A DNA stretch of 5,124 bases, taken from Candidatus Gottesmanbacteria bacterium (GTDB lineage Bacteria > Patescibacteriota > Microgenomatia > JACPZF01). The position numbers were made by a program, and so were the translations under genes. Positions 5,036-5,124 of this stretch are shown in pieces. The notes beneath the pieces were generated by a model, which was not told the DNA's origin, ran no database searches, and saw only the letters and a program-made list of their open reading frames with translations. The stretch covers positions 1 to 5,124 of the forward strand of contig JACPZF010000078.1 in assembly GCA_016195615.1 (NCBI GenBank). The letters are read 5' to 3'. The stretch's first letter is position 1; the number at the start of each line of letters is the position of its first letter.

Positions 5036-5124
5036 GGACAAAAATATCAAACGGGTACATTCACCGGAGTTTAAAACTCAGGTGGTAGTTGAACTTTTAA
5101 AACAGAATGAGACAATGGCGCAAA
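5034..5124 (+). CDS. IS3-family transposase OrfA, N-terminal fragment cut by window edge
   Basis: Thirty codons are visible, beginning MDKNIKRVHSPEFKTQVVVE and then LLKQNETMAQ. This matches the start of the helix-turn-helix OrfA proteins of IS3 elements (Pfam HTH_Tnp_1 pattern: (Y/H)SPEFK, a hydrophobic stretch, then a Thr/Ala-rich turn). OrfA binds the IS ends and is normally joined to the DDE-containing OrfB by a -1 frameshift; neither junction nor OrfB is visible. The ATG overlaps a 12-bp palindrome (5024-5035) and has no clear Shine-Dalgarno sequence, which suits the low expression usual for transposases. Confidence 0.8.
   Translation, partial: MDKNIKRVHSPEFKTQVVVELLKQNETMAQ

Larger units (their letters stand above)
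4994..5124 (+). mobile_element. IS3-family insertion sequence, left end only
   Basis: A probable left inverted repeat followed at once by the start of an OrfA-type transposase gene marks the left end of an IS that continues beyond the window. It lies about 40 bases upstream of the fic -35 box and points away from fic. Group within IS3 cannot be settled from this much sequence. Whether it is complete cannot be told. Confidence 0.65.

Overview
The window is a fragment of a bacterial division and cell-wall (dcw) cluster on the plus strand, followed by accessory DNA. The order is murG (5' end off the window), a very small ftsQ-like gene, ftsA and ftsZ. A convergent minus-strand gene then encodes a Fic-family AMP-transferase with a C-terminal winged helix. 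The right edge holds the left end of an IS3-family insertion sequence with the first 30 codons of its OrfA. No stretch over 300 bases lacks a gene; the longest gap is the 126 bases between fic and orfA, which holds the fic promoter, an array of 10-bp repeats and the IS end. No RNA gene or CRISPR array was seen.

The sequence suggests a member of the Patescibacteria (Candidate Phyla Radiation), possibly of the Microgenomates type. The reasons are the compact murG-ftsQ-ftsA-ftsZ order with no murB, murC or ddl between, the MurG variant motifs (GGNQGSH in place of GGSQGAR, and HEQG in place of HEQN), and the stripped-down FtsQ. This is inferred from remembered family patterns, not from a search. 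All complete genes end in TAA and none has in-frame TGA, so nothing points to a recoded genetic code.

The left part (1-3858) is one tightly packed unit. murG and ftsQ overlap by 23 bases, ftsQ and ftsA are 8 bases apart, and ftsA and ftsZ are 40 bases apart. MurG makes lipid II on the inner face of the membrane. FtsQ is a membrane-anchored divisome scaffold. FtsA polymerises on the membrane through a C-terminal amphipathic helix and captures FtsZ through the FtsZ tail peptide, here a clear DIPAFLR. ftsZ appears to have extra control of its own: a possible promoter inside the end of ftsA, a Shine-Dalgarno-like element, and a perfect 14-bp palindrome centred on the start codon.

The right part (3855-5124) is lower in GC by hand count of sampled lines (about 28-37% in fic against 37-60% in ftsZ) and looks accessory. 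The fic gene shares its stop-codon bases with ftsZ, tail to tail. It has a near-consensus sigma-70 promoter overlaid by three tandem 10-bp repeats, which looks like an autoregulatory operator for the protein's own winged helix. The most interesting unexplained structures are this repeat array, the ftsZ start-codon palindrome, the reduced FtsQ, and the altered donor-sugar pocket of MurG.
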